Source of the DNA: Chitinophaga sp. S165
GTDB lineage: Bacteria > Bacteroidota > Bacteroidia > Chitinophagales > Chitinophagaceae
DNA: 64,000 nucleotides
Direction of reading: 5' to 3'
Assembly: GCF_003182155.1 (NCBI RefSeq)
Contig: NZ_QGTG01000001.1
Coordinates: forward strand, 1,160,390-1,224,389
The notes beneath the pieces were generated by a model, which saw nothing but the letters and a program-made list of their open reading frames with translations, searched no databases and was not told the origin of the DNA. Made by a program: the position numbers and the translations under genes. Below are positions 25,682 through 35,546 of the stretch, piece by piece (the stretch's first letter is position 1; the number at the start of each line of letters is the position of its first letter).

Positions 25682-27493
25682 TCATGGGGCGCTTTTTTTC
25701 TCAGTAGCTTTCCGTACCTTATTTACTTCTTCCAGCGTAAATGTTTTATCCTCCTTATTCAGATACTGGCTGACAAAGGTGAGAATGGAAGCAACGGCAT
25801 GATCGTCGAGCGCATCTCTGTGCGCAGGCATTACACCATTGTAGGTTTTGCCCTTCACTTTGATTTCTCCCTGCAAACCATTCAGCACAATACTAATAAA
25901 CCGTTCCTTGTTTCCTCCCAACCATTCAGAGCCACGCAAAGGCGGATAACGGTTATTATCCCCCATTCCATCACTCTGGTGACAGTTAGCGCAATAAGCA
26001 TTGTATAACATATGCCCGTGCATTGCTCCGCCTTTGCCCAGGTTATCTGCTATTTCGTCCGGTGTCTTGATATAAGTGCGCGACTTACGGGCTTCCATAC
26101 GGGTTAATTGGGCGTCGCCGAACCTGGTTTTATCCCCCTTATACATCACCCTCCATATCTTGCCTTTATTCGATTCTGAGATATACAAGGAACCATCCGG
26201 ACCTTCCGCCAATCCCATTGGCCTGTATAGGGCATCGCTGGTATTTACGACCGTGTCTACGCCCGTAAAACCGTCTGCGAATACTTCCCATTTGCCGGTG
26301 GGTTTTCCTTTATCAAACGGCACGAAACAAACGATATAACCTGCCTGGGGATAAGGCGACCGGTCAGTAGATCCATGGAAAGCGATGAATACCCCCTTTT
26401 TATAGCGATCGGGAAACTGGTTACCACGATAAAACAACAGCTCCATAGGCGCCCAATGCCCGGGGAACCCCATTACCGGTACATCAAATTTGGCCGCGCG
26501 GCCTATTATCTTCCCATCTCCGCCATATCCCGGCTGTAGTATGTTCTTGCCCTGCATATGGTCAAAATAGGCATAAGGCCATCCGAAATCAGAACCTTCG
26601 GTCACTTTTAATAATGGCTCTGATGGCAGCACTGCCGCCTGCCAGGACGTAAATAACTGTGGATACCTGGTATGGAAATTATCTATACCATTCATTACAG
26701 CATACAGGCAGTCGTCTTCATCGTTCCATGCTATACCCAATACGCTCCGGATACCGGTAGAGTACTTGTATCCGTCCTGTTGTGTCTGACCTTCCTTATC
26801 AGCGTCGAAGCGCCATATTCCTCCATGCCATTTCAGATCCGGTGCAGGATCAACTCCCTTTCCATTTGGCATACCACCAGGACCATTTGTCTGCACGTCC
26901 TGCGCTGCGTCTGTAGGAGCTCCAAACGGAACGTACATATTACCTCGCTTATCAAATGCCATTGGTTTAGCCGTATGCCAGTGGCGTTCAACATTCTCAT
27001 CTTTGTCGATCAGGATCACTTCTGTTTTGCTGTCGGGAATGAGCTGCCCCGCCTTCAGTTTATTTCTGAGCACCTGCCGGAGCGTGGAGGTGTAGAGATA
27101 ACCGTTATGTACCACCATACCAACGGGCAAGCCTCCTTCATCTTTATAACCGCCGAAATAGGCGATGATATCTGCCTTGCCATCGTTGTCGGCATCACGA
27201 AGACCAACGGTGCCGCCGGCGCCCTTCATAAGATCATTATACACCAGCTTCACGTAGATATCGCCATTGTCATTTACAGCAATGTGTCTGCCACGACCAA
27301 CGCTGTCGGTTACCACTACAGCTTCGAAATTATCAGGTAAGAGGAGTCCTCCGTTGTCGGGATCACCTGGCGGCAACGCTGGAGGCGGTGCTTCGTTTTT
27401 GCATCGTATAATTCCCGTAACTATACAACACAATAAGCCCCATTTGAGATAGGAACGGAATAATTTAAAAGCAGGAAAGGAGGACCTGTGCAT
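25682..27493 (-). CDS. Sorbosone dehydrogenase-like beta-propeller fused to cytochrome c
   Basis: The N-terminus has an export signal (about residues 12-32, ending near a cysteine in IIRC, a weak lipobox). Residues 45-470 form a PQQ-dependent sugar dehydrogenase/L-sorbosone dehydrogenase-type propeller (GRGRHIAVNDNGDIYVKL, GIRSVLGIAWNDEDD, PMGLAEGPDGSLYISES). Residues 490-585 are a cytochrome c domain with CANCHQ at about 499 and the distal methionine in NGVMPAH. This is a periplasmic quinoprotein-type dehydrogenase with its own electron acceptor. It ends 9 bases from the convergent molybdenum hydroxylase gene. Confidence 0.87.
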   Translation of the reverse strand: MHRSSFPAFKLFRSYLKWGLLCCIVTGIIRCKNEAPPPALPPGDPDNGGLLLPDNFEAVVVTDSVGRGRHIAVNDNGDIYVKLVYNDLMKGAGGTVGLRDADNDGKADIIAYFGGYKDEGGLPVGMVVHNGYLYTSTLRQVLRNKLKAGQLIPDSKTEVILIDKDENVERHWHTAKPMAFDKRGNMYVPFGAPTDAAQDVQTNGPGGMPNGKGVDPAPDLKWHGGIWRFDADKEGQTQQDGYKYSTGIRSVLGIAWNDEDDCLYAVMNGIDNFHTRYPQLFTSWQAAVLPSEPLLKVTEGSDFGWPYAYFDHMQGKNILQPGYGGDGKIIGRAAKFDVPVMGFPGHWAPMELLFYRGNQFPDRYKKGVFIAFHGSTDRSPYPQAGYIVCFVPFDKGKPTGKWEVFADGFTGVDTVVNTSDALYRPMGLAEGPDGSLYISESNKGKIWRVMYKGDKTRFGDAQLTRMEARKSRTYIKTPDEIADNLGKGGAMHGHMLYNAYCANCHQSDGMGDNNRYPPLRGSEWLGGNKERFISIVLNGLQGEIKVKGKTYNGVMPAHRDALDDHAVASILTFVSQYLNKEDKTFTLEEVNKVRKATEKKSAP

Positions 27494-27694
27494 GCTCTTC
27501 TCGTTTTAATGTAAATCAAAAAATGCTGCTTCCCTCGTTTACACTAATATAAGGGAATCCTTATTTTCATATGAGATATCTAATTAGTTAGTAGTCCAAC
27601 AAAACAACAGCCAGGCCCCTGTCTTTGTTGTGTATATTAGTACGTTCCTGAAAGCTTATTATTCCATAAATTCGCCAAAAACGAATTACGTACT

Positions 27695-28057
27695 ATGGAA
27701 AACAGCAGTCCGCAAAACAAGTTAAAACACGAACAGGTACAATACATCGAGTTCCTCTCCAGGGATCTTGCACGCGCCAAAGAGTTTTATACCAACAGCT
27801 TTGGCTGGTCATTTACTGACTACGGGCCAAACTATACCGCTTTCGAGGGCGATTATGTTGATGGTGGTTTCACCACCGGAGAACCTATCAGAGGAACTGT
27901 GCTAGTAGTCCTTTACTCTGATGATGTTGAAGCAACTAAACAAAAGGTGATCAATGCCGGAGGAATTATAGTAAAAGACATATTTGACTTTCCAGGTGGC
28001 AAGCGGTTTCAATTTACGGATCCTGACGGCTATGAACTTGCGGTTTGGTCTCTTTAA
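27695..28057 (+). CDS. VOC-family (glyoxalase-like) protein
   Basis: A 120-residue protein with two beta-alpha-beta-beta-beta modules: YIEFLSRDLARAKEFYTNSFGWSFTDYG opens the first and VLVVLYSDDVEATKQKVINAGG the second, ending QFTDPDGYELAVW. It has no signal peptide. VOC proteins bind metals and act as lyases, dioxygenases or drug-binding proteins; the role here is unknown. A hairpin lies downstream. Confidence 0.87.
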   Translation: MENSSPQNKLKHEQVQYIEFLSRDLARAKEFYTNSFGWSFTDYGPNYTAFEGDYVDGGFTTGEPIRGTVLVVLYSDDVEATKQKVINAGGIIVKDIFDFPGGKRFQFTDPDGYELAVWSL

Positions 28058-28100
28058 TGACCTGTGTTGCATACCGGTTATCCGCTCAAAAAATCCATCT

Positions 28101-28140
28101 CTGTTTACGGAGCTTCACGCCATTAAAGCACCGTAAACAG
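28101..28140. terminator. Hairpin between convergent genes
   Basis: CTGTTTACGG (28101-28110) and CCGTAAACAG (28131-28140) form a perfect 10-bp stem with a 20-base loop. It lies between the VOC gene (+) and the RHS gene (-). No T-tract follows directly, so termination is plausible but not certain. Confidence 0.5.
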
Positions 28141-28182
28141 GAAAGGATACTTTCTGAATAAACCGTATGCTATCGAGCTTTT

Positions 28183-31100
28183 TTATTGGTTTCCAGACTT
28201 TTGATATTCATACCCTATATACCTGACAATTTTTCCGTCTGTATCTTTCACACTAATGAGCCTCCCCAGCTTGTCATACTCATAGAAGTTTGTCCTTCCT
28301 GCCGCATCTGTCTCACTGGTTACGCCAATCTGTGGAGCATAAGTATAGGTAATTACCTGCGCTATGCTGCCTGCCAGTCCTGTCCTGATCTTATTCAATT
28401 CATCGCGTAGTGCCTGATCGCTGGCCGGGTTCTGAAGAACGGCCTGGTTAACGAAGGCGGCAACAATCGCATAGGTACTTCCTGCTACCCTGGCGACCGG
28501 GTATTCGTTCTTATATCCCCAGAGGTATACTTCATGTACGTCATTGGTTTTAGCCTGTTCCAGCAGGTTACCGTCGGCATCATACCGTATATAATCCAGG
28601 CGCTTTTCCGGTGTGCCGTCGCCATGCACGATATCTTTGCCTGATGGCGTTATCAAGCCATTGAAAAAGCTGAAATTGTTTTTCTCCCGGTAAGTCTGCA
28701 CATTACTTCGGGTGATGATCGTTTCGATCCGTTCACTGACCATATTCCTGGCCCACATACTATCATATACGGCCACTCCTGCATAACTGCCTGGATATTT
28801 ATACGTGGTGGATACCGTTGATTGATCACTGGCAACGAAGTTCTCATTGGTCATCTGAAGATTGGCAGCGTCGTACTGGTAGCTCGTTCTGGTCACCTGC
28901 ACATTTCCATTAACATCATACAAGCTATCGGTTTTTGATTTCAGAACAGGCCAGTACTGACAGATCTTATACATCGATGGTATGAAACTCCAGTGGCTCG
29001 TCTCCGGGCAGGTTCCAACAGGCGTGTAGTCAGATTTACGGATACCGACTTTAGCCGCCCATATCCACTTATAATTAGGGCTTCCCGGCGTGTTGTTATA
29101 ATTATATTCGTTATTGGTAGCACGTATCACTTTTCCTGCATTATTAAATACTTTATGGCCCAATAATATGCCTCTGAGGTCTTCTTTACTGACCTTCGGC
29201 GCATAAGGATAGCTGTTTCCTCCCTCGTCGTACAATCCTGTAATTGAATAGTAAAACTCCTCTCCTCCGTTTTCTGCATATTCGCCACTCAGCACACTCA
29301 CTTTAGAATACCCTACTACGGAGCCCTGCGTACGACCCAGTGCAATCAGAGATGTAGCATGCCGGGTAAAATACGGCAGGTCACCATGTTTATAGGTAGC
29401 AGGCTCCCCAATAGAGGTACTCGAATTACAGTAATAGGAGGTAAAGGATATATCCTCGTACTTCGGATAGTCCAGCAGTATGCCGGAAGAAATACTGTCA
29501 TTCAGCATATATTTATATCTCTTCACAATATCGTTACCGTGACTGATACCGTCATACAATGTGATTCTCTTTATCCTGTTGCCGCCTGCCATTTTGCTAT
29601 ATACAACAGGCGCCGTATAATAGTTGTATTTCTTATAGGTAACCGTGATACGCGCTTGTTCTGTAGCCTGATCGCGGCTGGCAATGAAATAATATTTACG
29701 TCCCTTGCTAAGGCTGAATCCCGTCAATGTAAGTGTCTGATTATGGGAGTCGCCTGCTACCGCCACCAGCTTCCTGTTCTCATCATAAATGGAAACTTCC
29801 GCAAGTGCGTCACCGGCTATTCTTCCTTTTACAAAATAAGTTACAGCAGTTACCTGTCCGGGAATATCCGGGATAACCAACTCCAGTGTGTCTGCGGCCC
29901 TGGCAGGTATGGCTGACAGACCAACTGTATTGGCGGCGGAGGCGGTGATAATGACTGTCGAGTCTTTGTGTGTAGGCGAATACTGGTAAGTGCTGTTGAA
30001 ATAGGAATACCTGTGCGGTTCATACTCAAAAGTAGCTGTTCCACCGGTAGGATAGGTAATGGTTTGCAACAGTCCTTTCTGCATACTGGCGCTGTCGGGT
30101 TCTCTGTTGGCACCATCAAGCATTACGCCCAATCCATCATTATACGCAGGAATGAGCGTATTGTTATGCTGACCGTTGTAATAGCCCCAATGGTCCTGCG
30201 AAAAGGATCTTTTAGAAGGGAGATCTTCCGGAGAAATGTATGTAAACCTGTATTTCAATGTATCTGTCCCACCGATCTCAAAAAAGGATGATAGCAGCAT
30301 CCTCTTTAACATCGGACTGGCGGCGGTGCTGTTAGTATAAGCCTGGTTGAAGTTTACTCTTTTATACAGGGTATATGTTGTTCCTGTCGCCGTGTAAATA
30401 TTCAGTGCGCTGACCCTGTATTTATTACCGGAATTAACATCCTGTCTGTCGGCCGTAATGGTCAGCTCCACCTTCCCGCCATTATATACAACAGACGAGA
30501 GTACATAAGTATTTAAGGTCTGATAGTTCATCGTTGTGCTTTCCCGGTGAATGTCCATCGAACTCCCTTTAGGACCGCAGGGCGTATGTGACTGGCCTTC
30601 TATGAGATCGTAGTACGACAGTGAAGGTAGTCCGTCTTCAAACGTATATGTGACCGGTGTATAGTTAAAGCCGATGGTATCTCTCAGATTAGCAGAAACA
30701 ATCCTGTTCAGGAACCAGGCAGATTTTCCGGCTACGATACTGATACCATCTCCCGGATAAGTTTCTGAGCTGGTGGAAGAGCTTTCAATTGTCCTGAACT
30801 CATAACGGGTACCGTTTTCAATAGTAATAACGAATCCATTGGCTACACTTCCGCTTATTTTCCAGGCTTTAAAAGGAGAAAAGAACGGCGCGCCATTTTT
30901 ATCAAAGAACAGTTTAGCCGATTGACCATCAAAATTGAGATAATATAGGTCGGGCGACATATCAGTCCGCCCTTCACCGATGTCCTTCTTATTACAGGTG
31001 GTAATAGTGTTAAGCCAGTTGGCGGGATTAGCGTCTGTCCACAGTGGCATTTTCAGTTGTGTAGCAGCAGCTGTATATCCGGGTGTAGCTGAAGTCTCGT

Positions 31101-31458
31101 CCGGCTTTCCCAGTATGGAGCGGCTGATGGCTCCTCCTACAGACAGGTCCCAACCCATACCTACCCAATTGCCCTCCTGCTCCACAGGAATTCCTCCACC
31201 ACCGTTATAATTCAGGTTAATGGCATGTTTCAAGCTCCCACACCTGATCGTGAAAAGAGGGAAATCAATCCGTGGCGTACCACTGTATGCGCTTACAGGT
31301 ACATCGGCAATACGGACCATTTCAGCAGCATTTGACGATGGTTTATAAACAGCGGTGGGCGCAGTAAGGTCAAATTTTGCCAGCTGGCCATATACGTGCA
31401 ATGAATGAAATGCTGCAAAAAGGAATAGCAGTCTCTTAAAAGTGGTAGTACAGGACAT
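28183..31458 (-). CDS. Secreted RHS/YD-repeat protein without a toxin tip
   Basis: The 1091-residue product has a signal peptide (LLFLFAAFHSLHVYGQ) and a long beta-rich body of Bacteroidota type (FPLFTIRCGSLKHAINLNYN…, GMGWDLSVGGAISRS). It shows YD/RHS-type motifs only near the C-terminus (TSETDAAGRTNFYEYDKLGRL, VKDTDGKIV). It stops right after the last YD motif: no RHS core and no variable C-terminal domain is present. It is therefore either a shell-only surface protein or a former toxin that has lost its tip. No immunity-like gene is adjacent. The region upstream (31459-31888) is non-coding. Confidence 0.8.
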   Translation of the reverse strand: MSCTTTFKRLLFLFAAFHSLHVYGQLAKFDLTAPTAVYKPSSNAAEMVRIADVPVSAYSGTPRIDFPLFTIRCGSLKHAINLNYNGGGGIPVEQEGNWVGMGWDLSVGGAISRSILGKPDETSATPGYTAAATQLKMPLWTDANPANWLNTITTCNKKDIGEGRTDMSPDLYYLNFDGQSAKLFFDKNGAPFFSPFKAWKISGSVANGFVITIENGTRYEFRTIESSSTSSETYPGDGISIVAGKSAWFLNRIVSANLRDTIGFNYTPVTYTFEDGLPSLSYYDLIEGQSHTPCGPKGSSMDIHRESTTMNYQTLNTYVLSSVVYNGGKVELTITADRQDVNSGNKYRVSALNIYTATGTTYTLYKRVNFNQAYTNSTAASPMLKRMLLSSFFEIGGTDTLKYRFTYISPEDLPSKRSFSQDHWGYYNGQHNNTLIPAYNDGLGVMLDGANREPDSASMQKGLLQTITYPTGGTATFEYEPHRYSYFNSTYQYSPTHKDSTVIITASAANTVGLSAIPARAADTLELVIPDIPGQVTAVTYFVKGRIAGDALAEVSIYDENRKLVAVAGDSHNQTLTLTGFSLSKGRKYYFIASRDQATEQARITVTYKKYNYYTAPVVYSKMAGGNRIKRITLYDGISHGNDIVKRYKYMLNDSISSGILLDYPKYEDISFTSYYCNSSTSIGEPATYKHGDLPYFTRHATSLIALGRTQGSVVGYSKVSVLSGEYAENGGEEFYYSITGLYDEGGNSYPYAPKVSKEDLRGILLGHKVFNNAGKVIRATNNEYNYNNTPGSPNYKWIWAAKVGIRKSDYTPVGTCPETSHWSFIPSMYKICQYWPVLKSKTDSLYDVNGNVQVTRTSYQYDAANLQMTNENFVASDQSTVSTTYKYPGSYAGVAVYDSMWARNMVSERIETIITRSNVQTYREKNNFSFFNGLITPSGKDIVHGDGTPEKRLDYIRYDADGNLLEQAKTNDVHEVYLWGYKNEYPVARVAGSTYAIVAAFVNQAVLQNPASDQALRDELNKIRTGLAGSIAQVITYTYAPQIGVTSETDAAGRTNFYEYDKLGRLISVKDTDGKIVRYIGYEYQKSGNQ

Positions 31459-31888
31459 GTAAAAGAATTATGGTATTAAAGGATATTAACTGAACCTCTG
31501 TAAGGTTGTCAGATTTGGGTAACTATCCTTCTATGCTGATAACGCCAGTGGTTCTTTGGGCTACAAACGGCATATTCAGTATAAGGACTTCTTCACAACA
31601 GGCTTAACAAGTAAATGCTGACCTGACGAAATAAGGAAATATCCGGCAGACAAATAATAGTTCCTGAAAATGAACGAATAATGAACAATTGAGTAACTGG
31701 CTTTTGAGCAAATAAGGCAATTCATGATTAACCTGGGATCAGCAGGGGGGAAATTTGGCGCATTCTCCCCTGTAATTTGCCCTTTTCAGCCCCCCTCGCC
31801 TGGCGTTAACAGATTTATATTTGTACTGCAAACCACACACTCCATTATGACATAGAAGTATTCACGGTCTGCATTAAAACTTAAAAAA
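31459..31888. other. 430-base intergenic region between divergent genes
   Basis: It holds the promoters of the RHS gene (-) and the VOC gene (+). TATATTTG at 31816-31823 is an exact -7 box for the plus strand, with the start codon 66 bases downstream. A C-rich tract occurs at about 31776-31800. No open frame was judged real. Confidence 0.4.
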
Positions 31889-32320
31889 ATGGCAATAGTA
31901 AGTCCTTATCTGAACTTCCAGGGCACCTGTGAGGATGCTTTTAATTTCTACAGATCCGTTTTTGGCGGTGATTTTATGAACGGCATTATGCGGTTCAGCA
32001 GTATGCCGGAACATTGCAAGCCGGGAGATGAAAACCTGGTAATGCACGTCGCCCTCACCATTCCAGGCGGTAACGTTATTATGGGCAGCGACTTTCCCGA
32101 CTCGTTTGGAGAGTTTAAAAGAGGAAATGATTTTTCGATGGCCATTTCCGCTCAATCGGAAGCAGAAGCCCGCAAGTTATTCGATGCACTCAGTGCTGAA
32201 GGCAAGGTAGACATGCCGCTCGACAAAGCTCCCTGGGGTGCATTATTCGGCCAGTTGAAAGACAAATATGGCATCACCTGGGCAGTCAACTACCAATACG
32301 AGCCTATTCCCCAAAATTAA
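31889..32320 (+). CDS. VOC-family PhnB-like protein
   Basis: The 143-residue protein begins IVSPYLNFQGTCEDAFNFYRSVFGGDF, the hallmark of the PhnB/YjdN subgroup. It continues with VALTIPGGNVIMGSDFP and ends WGALFGQLKDKYGITWAVNY, all in the expected order. PhnB-like proteins are structurally VOC dimers with unknown function. Preceded by a TAnnTTTG box at 31816. The gene converges on the one at 32359. Confidence 0.9.
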   Translation: MAIVSPYLNFQGTCEDAFNFYRSVFGGDFMNGIMRFSSMPEHCKPGDENLVMHVALTIPGGNVIMGSDFPDSFGEFKRGNDFSMAISAQSEAEARKLFDALSAEGKVDMPLDKAPWGALFGQLKDKYGITWAVNYQYEPIPQN

Positions 32321-32358
32321 CATTACCGCCTGATGTATAAGTGAGATCTTACCCGGTA

Positions 32359-32934
32359 TTATTTCGCGACATACATCAGGTCCTCGAAATCATGTGCAGC
32401 TACGAACAGGGGAACGGAGGCCCAGGCAGCTTTGCCCTTACTTGCAGTTACGGTCAGTTTTACAAGTTCCTGCAAACGCAGGATCACGAGATACTCATGT
32501 AACTCACATGCTTGTCTTAGGTCATTGTCGCGGTATCCTTCCGACTGCATATAACGTTGATTGGCTTCCTGCAGGGGCTCATAACCTGTAATTGTCATAC
32601 TGCTCTCTGACTCGCCGGTGAACTCCTTCAGCCAGTCAAGATTTTCTATGCTATGTTGTGAATCATAGCTCAACAGGTGGATGAACCAGCGTTGATATTG
32701 CGTAGAGAAACTATTCATTTCAATATAAATAGCCTTGATATCCAACTGTTCATCCACTTCTATTGTCTCATAAAACTCGTTCAGGAACTTCACCAGGCCT
32801 GATTGCAGGTGTAACAGATCTTTTCCAATGATCTGATGGAAATCTGTTTGCTGCAGCTCACTAAGCCTTGTTTCCGTCTCCCGGATCGCTTCTTCTATTT
32901 TTCCGGCCTGTATGAGGCTTTCAATTTGCTCCAT
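32359..32934 (-). CDS. Helical hypothetical protein
   Basis: The 191-residue product is acidic and almost entirely helical (IESLIQAGKIEEAIRETETRLSELQ; QACELHEYLVILRLQELVKL), without signal peptide or membrane segments. The first 40 residues resemble a TPR-like pair. I recognise no family. It lies 78 bases downstream of the UvrA-like gene's stop in transcription direction reversed, that is, it is transcribed towards 32359 and starts 79 bases before the UvrA-like stop at 33013, on the same strand; the UvrA-like gene is upstream of it and the two may be co-transcribed. Confidence 0.55.
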   Translation of the reverse strand: MEQIESLIQAGKIEEAIRETETRLSELQQTDFHQIIGKDLLHLQSGLVKFLNEFYETIEVDEQLDIKAIYIEMNSFSTQYQRWFIHLLSYDSQHSIENLDWLKEFTGESESSMTITGYEPLQEANQRYMQSEGYRDNDLRQACELHEYLVILRLQELVKLTVTASKGKAAWASVPLFVAAHDFEDLMYVAK

Positions 32935-33012
32935 GATTCTTTATTAGTTAGGGCTGCAATATATTCTATTCTGAACTTGTAAAATGATTTGCTTTTTATA
33001 CCCGGTGCAGCC

Positions 33013-35265
33013 TCAACTTAATGCCCGTTTCAGGTAATAACCTGTATGTGACTCCGGATGCTCACACAGGTCTTTAGGTGTTCCTTCAAACATGATCTGG
33101 CCTCCTTTATGTCCGCCTTCAGGCCCGATGTCTATAATCCAGTCAGCATTCTTGATAACATCCAGATTATGCTCGATCACAATGACCGTATTTCCACCAT
33201 CCACCAGACGGTCCATCAAAGAGATCAGGCGGCCAGTGTCAGACATATGCAGACCGGTAGTCGGTTCATCCATCACATAGATACTCCCTCCCTTATGCAG
33301 CTCACTGGCCAGTTTGATACGCTGGCATTCGCCGCCGGAAAGCGTACTTAGTGGCTGTCCCAGTGTCAAATATTCCAGCCCCACTTCTATCAACGTTTGT
33401 AGTTTCTTCGAGATCTCTTTTATAGTGAAGAAATCATTAGCCTCTTTAACGGTCATTTCCAATACTTCAGAAATGTTCCGGCCATTCAACTTATAAGCAA
33501 GCACTTCTTCTTTATACCTCTTACCCTGACATACCTCACAAGGCGTCTTTATACCTTCTAAAAAAGCGAGATCTGTGTATATAACGCCTGTACCCTGACA
33601 GTTCTCACAAGCTCCTTTTGAATTAAAAGAGAACAGTGACGCATCCACACTATTCGATTTTGCAAAGGCCTTTCTTATCAGGTCCATCACTCCTGTGTAA
33701 GTAGCGGGGTTAGATCTTGTAGAAGTTCCTACTGCCGATTGGTCAACCACAATTGCCTCCGGATGTTTTGACAGGAACGCATGATGCACAAGAGAGCTTT
33801 TACCGGAGCCAGCCACTCCTGTGACTACCGTTAATATCCCTGCTGGAATATTAACGGATATATTTTGCAGATTATTGACCGTGGCATGATTGACGGATAA
33901 ATACCCTGTCGCCCTCCGGTAGTTTTCTTTCAACGTAAAGGCATGGTTCATATATTTTCCGGTAAGGGTATCGGATTCAAGCAAGCCTTCCAGGTTACCT
34001 TCATACATGATATTCCCACCTTTTGCCCCTGCCATCGGACCGACATCCACAATATGGTCTGCGATCCTGATAACATCAGGGTCATGCTCTACTACTATCA
34101 CCGTGTTTCCCTTATCCCTTAGTTTGGTAAGCAGGGAATTAAGTCTGTAAACATCCCTCGGGTGTAAGCCTACACTCGGCTCATCAAAAATGTACAGTAC
34201 ATCGATGAGGCTACTGCCAAGATGTTTTACCATTTTTACCCTTTGGGACTCTCCTCCAGACAATGTATCGGTAGCCCTGTTAAGGCTCAGATATCCCAAT
34301 CCCATGTCAACCAGGTGTTGCAGGCGCTCTGTCAATGTTTCTATCATTGGTTGCGCTACAGGTTCCTTTATTGTTTGCAGAAAAGGGATCAGTTCTTCCA
34401 CCTCCATTGCCGATAATTCCGCGATGTTATATCCCTCTATTTTACAGCCCAATACCTGCTGATTCAACCGGGCGCCTTTACATAAAGGGCATGGCCCGTA
34501 ATGCAGGTACGCGGAAACCATTTTCTGGGTACGTTCCGACAGTGTCTTAAGATCACGCTTGATATAGGAACGGTTGAATTTCTCTATGATACCCATGAAA
34601 GTCGCATTCATCGAACCTTCTCCCATCCGTAGTTTAAACTTTGTGGGAGGGCTGTACAACAGCAGGTTCATCTCTTCCTCTGAATAATCACGCAGTTTCT
34701 TATCTACATCAAAATAACCGGTGTTGCCATACATCTCTTTTTCCCAGCTTGCGAACCCTGGAACCTGTAAAGCACCTTCTCTGAGTGACTTATCGGGATC
34801 ATAAAATTTGGACCCATCAAATCCCAGTTTCTGTCCTAATCCATTACACTCCAGGCACATACCCTGCGGGTCGTTAAATGAGAATGCATTTGCATATCCC
34901 ACAAAGGGCTTTCCTACCCTTGAGAAAAGCAGGCGCAGTACCGGTGAGATATCTGTTACTGTACCCATGGTAGAATGGGAGCCGCCGCCCAATCGCTTCT
35001 GATCCACGATAATAGCCATGCTCAATTTTTCGATAGCATCTGCATGGGGTTGAGGATAACGCGGAAGCAGGTTCCTGATAAACATGCTGAAGTTTTCATA
35101 CAACTGCCTCTGCGCTTCATTTGCAATGGTATCAAAAACAATAGAGGATTTTCCCGAACCGGACACGCCTGTGAATATGTTAATCTTCCTCTTGGGTAAA
35201 CGTACATCTACATTTTTCAGATTATTTTCCCGCGCACCACGTATTTCGATGTATTCCTGGACCAT
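33013..35265 (-). CDS. Short UvrA-like ABC ATPase (UvrA2/DrrC type)
   Basis: The 750-residue protein (start at the ATG at 35265; ATG at 35271 is possible) has two ABC ATPase halves with Walker A GVSGSGKSS near residue 34 and GVAGSGKSS near 485, and two signatures, TLSGGESQRVK and TLSGGECQRIK. Zinc-ligand cysteine pairs are seen in CLECNG, CPLCKG and CENCQG…CEVCQG. It is about 190 residues shorter than UvrA and the UvrB-binding insert appears to be missing. Relatives protect producers from DNA-binding drugs. An MFS exporter lies divergently at 35547, which fits a resistance role; this is inference. Confidence 0.85.
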   Translation of the reverse strand: MVQEYIEIRGARENNLKNVDVRLPKRKINIFTGVSGSGKSSIVFDTIANEAQRQLYENFSMFIRNLLPRYPQPHADAIEKLSMAIIVDQKRLGGGSHSTMGTVTDISPVLRLLFSRVGKPFVGYANAFSFNDPQGMCLECNGLGQKLGFDGSKFYDPDKSLREGALQVPGFASWEKEMYGNTGYFDVDKKLRDYSEEEMNLLLYSPPTKFKLRMGEGSMNATFMGIIEKFNRSYIKRDLKTLSERTQKMVSAYLHYGPCPLCKGARLNQQVLGCKIEGYNIAELSAMEVEELIPFLQTIKEPVAQPMIETLTERLQHLVDMGLGYLSLNRATDTLSGGESQRVKMVKHLGSSLIDVLYIFDEPSVGLHPRDVYRLNSLLTKLRDKGNTVIVVEHDPDVIRIADHIVDVGPMAGAKGGNIMYEGNLEGLLESDTLTGKYMNHAFTLKENYRRATGYLSVNHATVNNLQNISVNIPAGILTVVTGVAGSGKSSLVHHAFLSKHPEAIVVDQSAVGTSTRSNPATYTGVMDLIRKAFAKSNSVDASLFSFNSKGACENCQGTGVIYTDLAFLEGIKTPCEVCQGKRYKEEVLAYKLNGRNISEVLEMTVKEANDFFTIKEISKKLQTLIEVGLEYLTLGQPLSTLSGGECQRIKLASELHKGGSIYVMDEPTTGLHMSDTGRLISLMDRLVDGGNTVIVIEHNLDVIKNADWIIDIGPEGGHKGGQIMFEGTPKDLCEHPESHTGYYLKRALS

Positions 35266-35546
35266 AAGCATTGAATTGGGTTTACAATTAAAGTGAAGGT
35301 ATTCCGGATAAAGTCGGCAAAAGTATTATTTAAATTCTGATTAAATGAAGTTATTCTATTCAATCTTTCCATGTGCTACTCATCAGGAAAACATGTTGCA
35401 GATTTATATGTCCATCATATAGCTTTCCTTTAACCAGACTACACTTTCCGGCGATATTCAGATTGCACAAAATTCAGAAAAGAACAGTAAATTTATAAAC
35501 GTAGCAATCTGAAGAGGCCACTATATTGACCTAACAATATGCGCTT

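Noticed and set aside
26672..27340. 222-codon plus-strand open frame opposite the sugar dehydrogenase
   Set aside because: The minus strand encodes an obvious beta-propeller with a cytochrome c domain; the plus-strand frame has no recognisable feature.
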